DNA from: Omphalotus guepiniiformis
Taxonomy: Eukaryota > Basidiomycota > Agaricomycetes > Agaricales > Omphalotaceae
NCBI GenBank assembly: GCA_028554645.1
Contig: JAQOOI010000021.1
Coordinates: forward strand, 1,736,001 to 1,800,000
Length of the DNA: 64,000 nt
Reading direction: 5' to 3'
Each line of letters begins with the position of its first letter. Within the stretch, counting starts at the first letter, position 1. Shown piece after piece: positions 58,428 to 64,000 of the stretch. The position numbers were made by a program, and so were the translations under genes. The notes beneath the pieces were generated by a model that saw only the letters and a program-made list of their open reading frames with translations, searched no databases and was not told the DNA's origin.

Positions 58428-60788
58428 AGGAAATAGTTCACCTTTTTTCCTCTCGCACTCCACCTCTTTCTGCCTCCGTTGCCCCGCGGTTCGTTTGTGG
58501 GCGGCAAAATTCTCTACTCTCATTCTCACGCGCTTGATTGTACAATTCGTGTGTTCGTTCGTTCCTGCTTGCCGTTATTTCACCACCCACACCCACGCCA
58601 CTCTCTGTGAGAGCTTCTTGGTCTCTCTAGGTCTAGTTGTCCCTTCCCCTCGCAATCTTGCTTGTGCAAGTTTGTGGATCGGAACTAAAATGTAACATCA
58701 ACATCATCGTTAGGCTTTTGGGCGATCGGCTGGGTGGTACCGAAAAGCAAGGAAAGAGGCGTAATTGCCTCTAGACCTAGACGACTTTCTGGCAGACACA
58801 TTCCTCGTATATTCATATATGATATCACTACGACTCCCTGCAAAGCGAAGCGAGGCATTCTGAGCGTCGCGTATATCTGGATGTCTCGGGTGACTTCTAT
58901 CATCTATATCGTCTCATCGATGATCATGCTCATCGTGGTGTTGCCTTACTTCTTGGCTTCGTGGTTTCTCGTCTCCTTCCCTCTCACTGTCCCCCGGCTT
59001 CCTGTTCTTGTGACAATTCTTGTTCCGTCATTGTGTTCTGGTGTTGTCGTAATACGTTTCTTCATCGATCTGTTATCGTTTCGCTTTGTGGGCAAACCTG
59101 CTATGATGACATTACGCGACTGGACTCTACTGGTTGACGGTACCAATTCCGGCTTTGCTTCACATGCTTTTGTATTTACATACTTTTCTTCTTTATTTAC
59201 TTTCTCCACCGCCTACCACCTGTACTTACATACATACATGGACATTTGCATTCTTGGACTGACAGACATGCCCATTCCGTTCTATCTTGCATTTTGGCTT
59301 GGCTCAAAAGTTGTTACTATTCTTATATTGTAATAGTGTCTAGCATGAACACTCTTGATTGTGATGTACAATGATATCGTTCACTGCGACAACTCGGACT
59401 AGTTATTCTTATAAGTGCTCTGTCTGCCACTCGGTTTAAGTTGATTGGAGAGGTATACTTCCGTATAGATATACTTTTGATATTAGTTTGAGTCCTTTCC
59501 TTCCGGGTTTGTGGCTAGGTGGTAAGGAAACATCGCCGTCCGTCTAATGTTTCTTTTTTCAAATCTCGACCGTTACCTGACCGTTACAGGAACATCGTAA
59601 CTCGGGTATGTGAGAAGGGAAGCCGAAGCATCAGTGTGTATGTACTTACATACTTACCAAAGATGTAATGAGCACGTAAAGGTGTATAAGATTCAATATC
59701 AGAGACATGTTCTCGTGAAGGACGGCAGTCTCTAGAATCTGGGGGATCTGTTATTATGAGTATGTAAGAATGGAACACACATACGACATGCATCTACCAA
59801 TAATTCTGAGCGAAAGATGATAATGTGAAGATCGGTGAGCCCAGGCCAGTAAGCAGTTCACGTTGGCAAGATACAAAATGTCCGAGTCCTTCCTGCGCCT
59901 GTCAATGTCATAACTTCGTTCGCTAACATCCTGATTGAATGTACATCAGTACACAGTTTGTGTCGGTCATGAAGTTTAGGGCATGTACTGTGAGTGTAAA
60001 TCGGTGGGAATGTGCGAGCTGTCGTGGACGGACCGGTCAATAATACATACAATCAGTGTGAGCGGGAACCGTGCGCGATTGCGCCCCCTTAGCGTCTGCA
60101 TACACTCGTGAGTTTCCAAATTGGCTATGCAGTCATTTCTGGCTCAGGTGCTCTGGTGGGTCAAACCGCTACCTCACCATAGCAGTCGGACTAAAACACC
60201 TCTTCAATTGAGTCGGTTCTTTGAATGAAATGAAATATTGACCCCACCTTTGAAGGACCACGAAGAGGCGCCAGTGTCCAAATTAACATGATGGCTTCTT
60301 GCATTTCCGTGATGATCATAGTAGTAACTTGTCGGAGCAGCATAGGGTCCATCTGTGAGCACATGTGAGCATCCGTGAAGGGCGTGTGGGTGTGTTGATC
60401 ATGATGCTCGATTGTGTTCTGAAAATATGGATTCCTTGAAAGAAGGGGTCTAACAGACCCGAAGAGTCAGCTATACTTCTAGATCCTGAATCGTATGCCT
60501 TACTCTACGATGGTATGCGGTGACACTATTGGCAAGTTCACCACCAGATTCTCCTTTAACGATCGGCGTTTCGTCGTGTCAGTGTTCGCCGCTCGTACAA
60601 AGAGGATTACAAGTGATGTTAATATTGGTTTCCCGGTCTTGGGTAGAAATATTGACTACACATGGTGCGGAGGGTGGTACGATATCATCTGGAAAGCCGT
60701 AATTCAGGGACAACACGCAACCTGACACAACCCTACATGTAGTGGAAAGAATAGCACGCAAGAGATAAGTACATATGCCGCAGTATCA

Positions 60789-60807
60789 CGACGGCAGTTC
60801 GCCGTCG
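60789..60807. repeat. Short perfect inverted repeat
   Basis: CGACGGC and GCCGTCG are separated by a 5-nt loop (AGTTC). It is isolated, with no T-run after it, and its function is unknown. Confidence 0.4.
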
Positions 60808-61313
60808 AGCTCACCTATACTTATTTAATTGGCATATTGAATGTTCTGTTGTTAATGTTCAGTCGTCTGCGATCCACTCATTCCAGCTTTCGCCAGTGTA
60901 ATATTCCTTTAGAAACCTTGCGCTCGTCGAGTAATCGCGTGAACTTTGCAAGTGAGCTCGTAGAACAAAGACTAGAATCGTTAGCCAGGGTCTCTGAAAT
61001 CAAAACTTATATCAGACAAGACACCACGGCTATCCTTGAGTGGGGTACCGTTTAGTCGTTGGCAACACTCTTAGAACCCAAAGGTAGAACTAGGCCACTC
61101 ACCTCTCGGAGATCGAATACATGCGAGCCATGCTTGATGAACGATGCCTGACTGATGCTTTCTTTGAGTAAGAATGGGAAAGACGAGACCGAGAATGGAC
61201 ACCTTATCCCGCAACGAATTGTGGGCGCTCCCTTTAGAAAATAGATGAGCGACCTCCAGTAAGCAGACTTACACACCACAAAGTCAACTTTGGGTTACTT
61301 ACTGACGGAGATG

Positions 61314-61341
61314 ACTTGGTACTTGGTACTTGGTACTCGGT
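61314..61341 (+). repeat. 7-bp tandem repeat (ACTTGGT)
   Basis: Three exact copies of ACTTGGT are followed by ACTCGGT. It is a small minisatellite-like array in non-coding DNA. Confidence 0.75.
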
Positions 61342-61933
61342 ACTCCCTAGCGTTACTCGTCCATTATGCGGCCCTTGAAGGAAATGGACTCCCTTAAGGC
61401 TAACACGAACATTGAGCGGCCTCGAGAGCAAATTCCGAGAGCTAGTAGCACAGGCACCATATTATAGGGTCTTTGACACGGAAAAAGATTGATGAAACGA
61501 TACAAGCTGTTGTAGAAACAGAAACTAAATGCGTGGACTGATTCCTCAGGCTGCACTTGCAAGTATCGAGCCATTCTAGGCCTTGAGCCCAGGAGCCGTT
61601 CGATATATTGTCGCCTTCTGATAACAATCTCAAATTTGCTCCCTTCTTGACAGACGTTGAAGGGTACTGTAGACGAGGATGAGTATTGAGGGAGACACGG
61701 TTGACTCACGACTGTTTAGTCAGTGTGCTTTTAGGCGCTCGCTCGGAACCGTGAATTTAGGGCGCCAGATCGATTGACTTGAAATTCTTGGGACTACAGT
61801 AATCGACTATACCCCCAAAGCCGTTTAATATACTCCTCCTCAAGAATCGCGATTTCTCATCCTTCTTGTTTCTCATCCTCCTTGTCTCTTAGGTCTATCA
61901 TTCTTGGATAACTTCTTTTTACCAATATTTGCG

Positions 61934-64000
61934 ATGGAGGTTCCAAACTCTGCCAATGTTCGTATAATAACAACACTCGGGCATGTCGACCATGGAAAGA
62001 CTACGCTGATGGATTCCCTTCTGGCTGCAAATAACATCATTTCGTCTCGGATGGCTGGAAAAATGAGGTATCTCGATAGCCGAGAGGATGAGCAAGAGCG
62101 GGGAATTACGATGGAGAGCAGTGCAGTATCTTTGAAGTTTCAAGTCCTTGGAGGGCAAGGTATGTCAGCTATATAAGAGAGTGCTTAATCGCTGTGACAG
62201 ATTTGCCCAGGAAGATCCCCAATATCGTATATCGTGAACATGATTGATACACCTGGGCATGTCGACTTTTCTAGTGAAGTAAGCACTGCTTCCCGTCTGT
62301 GTGACGGTGCACTTGTGCTGGTTGACGTGGTAGAGGGGGTATGTACGCAGGTAAATCAGAATTCTAGTCCTATGATGTATTTTCACCGACGTTTTCTTTC
62401 AGACCATAGCCGTTCTCAGGCAGGCTTGGCACGACCGGTTACAACCTATCCTTGTCATTAACAAGTTCGATCGACTCATCACCGAGCTACAGCTAGCTCC
62501 TGTAGAAGCTTATCATCATCTTGCTCGTCTGATAGAACAGGTAAATGCGGTCATGGGTGGGTTCTTTGCTGGAGAGAGGATGGAGGATGACTTGAGATGG
62601 AGAGAGGAGCGAGAGCGTCGATTAGCTGAACGGAAAGATCAACAAGCCGACGAAGTAGATGCCGCGATCGACGACGCCAACGATTATCAAGAAAAGGACG
62701 ATGAAGACATTTATTTCGCCCCAGAACGGGGAAATGTCATCTTTGCTTCTGCTATTGACGGTTGGGGGTTTCGAGTCGGGAAATTTGCTCAGCTCTACGC
62801 TGCAAAACTGGGAATTAAGGAACCTAACTTTCGACGTGTTTTATGGGGTGATTTCTTCCTTGATCCCAAAACCAAGAAAGTTATCGGCTACAAGCATCTA
62901 CGAGGACGTGCGCTCAAACCACTCTTCGTACAATTCGTGCTGGAGAATATTTGGGCAGTCTATGATGCTGTAGTACTCAATCCGTATGTCGTCTATTGCA
63001 AGGTGTTATCTTTGTTTCTTACCATCTCACAGCAATGCCGACAAGGTGACCAAAATCGTAACAGCGCTTAATTTGAAGATATCATCACGCGACTTGAAGT
63101 CAAAGGATAGCCGTCATCTATTGTCGCTGATATTTTCTCAATGGCTTTCGCTATCAACATGTGTCACACAGACGGTCATAGACATTGTTCCTGCACCGTC
63201 TGTCGCACAGGGAACGAGAATTCCGAAGATGTTATACCCAAATCTCCGCGAGGCTACTGTTGCACCCAAAAACAAACTAGAGCAAGATCTTTTCACTGCC
63301 AATGCCAATGCAGACGCATATGTTTGTGCATATGTCAGCAAGATGTTTGCTGTGTCAGAGAAAGACTTGCCAGAAAACAAGAAGAAAACATTGACAGCTG
63401 AGGAAATGCGGACCCGTGCGCAGGAAGCTAGGCGTGCAAGGGAGGCTGCTAAGGCGCCGGAAACCGAACTAGGGGCAGAGTCATCTGGAATTGATTATAC
63501 CTTAGACTCTGTTAAACCTGCTGAAGACTCAGTAGCTCAGGAAACGGACGATGTTGAGGTGATTCTTGGTTTCGCACGTTTGTATTCGGGAACGATCGAA
63601 GTTGGGTCGACAGTCTATGCGTTATTGCCCAAGTTCAATCCAGCTCTGGAGCCCACTCACTCATCAAACGAGCAATTTTTGGCCAAAGCTACCGTTGAGG
63701 GTCTGTATGTGATGATGGGCAGAGAATTAGTTGGTGTCAAATCAGTTCAAGCTGGGAATATCTTTGCTATCAAAGGTTTGGAAGGGAAGGTGTGGAGAAG
63801 TGCAACACTCTGCGCGAGTGGTAACACGTCTGGTGGGGCCTTGGTAAAGGAGTCCTTGATCAATCTCGGGCGTGTCAGTCGTACAGTGAGTGGTCTTAAA
63901 TGTAGACACACAGCTTATTTGATCATCGTCATCCGTTGCCAGATTCCCCCGATTGTGAGAGTAGCGCTGGAGCCTGCTATGCCAGCTGATATGCCCAAAT
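61934..64000 (+). CDS. EFL1: Ribosome assembly GTPase EFL1/RIA1 (5' part, runs off window)
   Basis: This cytoplasmic EF-2-like GTPase releases Tif6/eIF6 from pre-60S subunits together with Sdo1. ATG 61934 gives [20 protein letters not shown], with G1 [12 protein letters not shown], switch I region [21 protein letters not shown]3 [20 protein letters not shown] and G4 [15 protein letters not shown]. The acceptor that keeps the frame before [11 protein letters not shown] is the CAG at 62207-62209. The insertion typical of EFL1 ([20 protein letters not shown], 62595-62710) and [20 protein letters not shown] follow. Then come [20 protein letters not shown], an EF-2 domain II region ([20 protein letters not shown]) and the start of the next domain. 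The window ends within [18 protein letters not shown], so roughly the C-terminal half is missing. Confidence 0.95.

Larger units (their letters stand above)
58428..61933. other. Long gene-free region with small repeats
   Basis: This 3.5-kb block has no convincing gene on either strand. The T-rich first part (58430-59330) looks like a long 3' untranslated region; its longest open frame (58734-59333) is hydrophobic only by composition. A tandem 7-bp repeat (61314-61341) and a 7-bp perfect hairpin (60789-60807) lie within it. The last 150 bp contain a TC-rich leader before the EFL1 start. Confidence 0.45.

Noticed and set aside
58734..59333. 200-codon hydrophobic frame after the F-box gene
   Set aside because: T-rich sequence creates apparent membrane segments; no conserved motif, and it is probably 3' untranslated sequence.
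1..64000. tRNA, rRNA, CRISPR array, biosynthetic cluster or intact transposon
   Set aside because: I looked for B-box-like GGTTCRA elements, terminal repeats, transposase or reverse-transcriptase motifs and NRPS/PKS/terpene synthase motifs and found none convincing; a tRNA scan and a repeat-library search would be decisive.

Overview
This window is nuclear DNA from a filamentous fungus, most likely a basidiomycete (Agaricomycotina-type). The protein-coding genes are cut by many short introns, mostly 45-80 nt with GT-AG ends. The gene set is typical of mushroom-forming fungi: a Zn2Cys6 regulator with a conserved linker/coiled coil, F-box proteins, a fucose-permease-like MFS carrier, and a PPPDE-thioredoxin-PUL fusion. 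I traced exon structures by hand from reading frames and splice signals. Gene ends and key junctions are well supported; some internal exons are approximate. No rRNA, tRNA, CRISPR array or intact transposon was recognised.

Layout. 0.5-7.4 kb (- strand): Zn2Cys6 transcription factor and carnitine acyltransferase. 7.7-12.7 kb (+): PPPDE-thioredoxin-PUL protein, an F-box protein and a mitochondrial carrier. 12.9-17.1 kb: a Pex8-like peroxin (-) and a single-pass membrane protein (+), followed by a pyrimidine-rich gene-free tract. 18.9-24.1 kb: a 23-exon acyl-CoA ligase with a PTS1, a DUF427 protein, and a mitochondrial citramalyl-CoA lyase-like protein (-). 24.3-30.9 kb: a Ppc89/Cep57-like spindle-pole-body protein, an Ypd1-type phosphotransfer protein (-) and an unrecognised small protein. 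31.1-39.2 kb (-): 2-oxoglutarate dehydrogenase E1, a CaiB-type CoA-transferase and an MFS sugar permease. 39.6-47.6 kb (+): ribosome-biogenesis GTPase BMS1 and a Rap1-Myb telomere-type protein. 48.0-52.2 kb: ZNG1 zinc chaperone GTPase (-), STYX-like pseudophosphatase (+) and the HUT1 nucleotide-sugar transporter (-). 55.4-58.4 kb: a large F-box protein. 61.9 kb to the end: 5' part of the EFL1/RIA1 GTPase. Two gene-poor blocks (52.2-55.4 and 58.4-61.9 kb) flank the F-box gene.

Themes. Several products meet in acyl-CoA and organelle metabolism: carnitine acyltransferase, a Pex8-like protein and an acyl-CoA ligase that both end in the PTS1 tripeptide ARL, 2-oxoglutarate dehydrogenase, a CaiB CoA-transferase and a citramalyl-CoA lyase homologue. 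BMS1 and EFL1 act in ribosome assembly. No gene cluster for a known secondary metabolite or defence system is seen. The most unusual signals are at the RNA level: a dense set of microexons (10-27 nt) in several genes, one GC-AG intron, and one 58-nt intron in the STYX-like gene that lacks GT-AG ends and is bracketed by 7-bp direct repeats.
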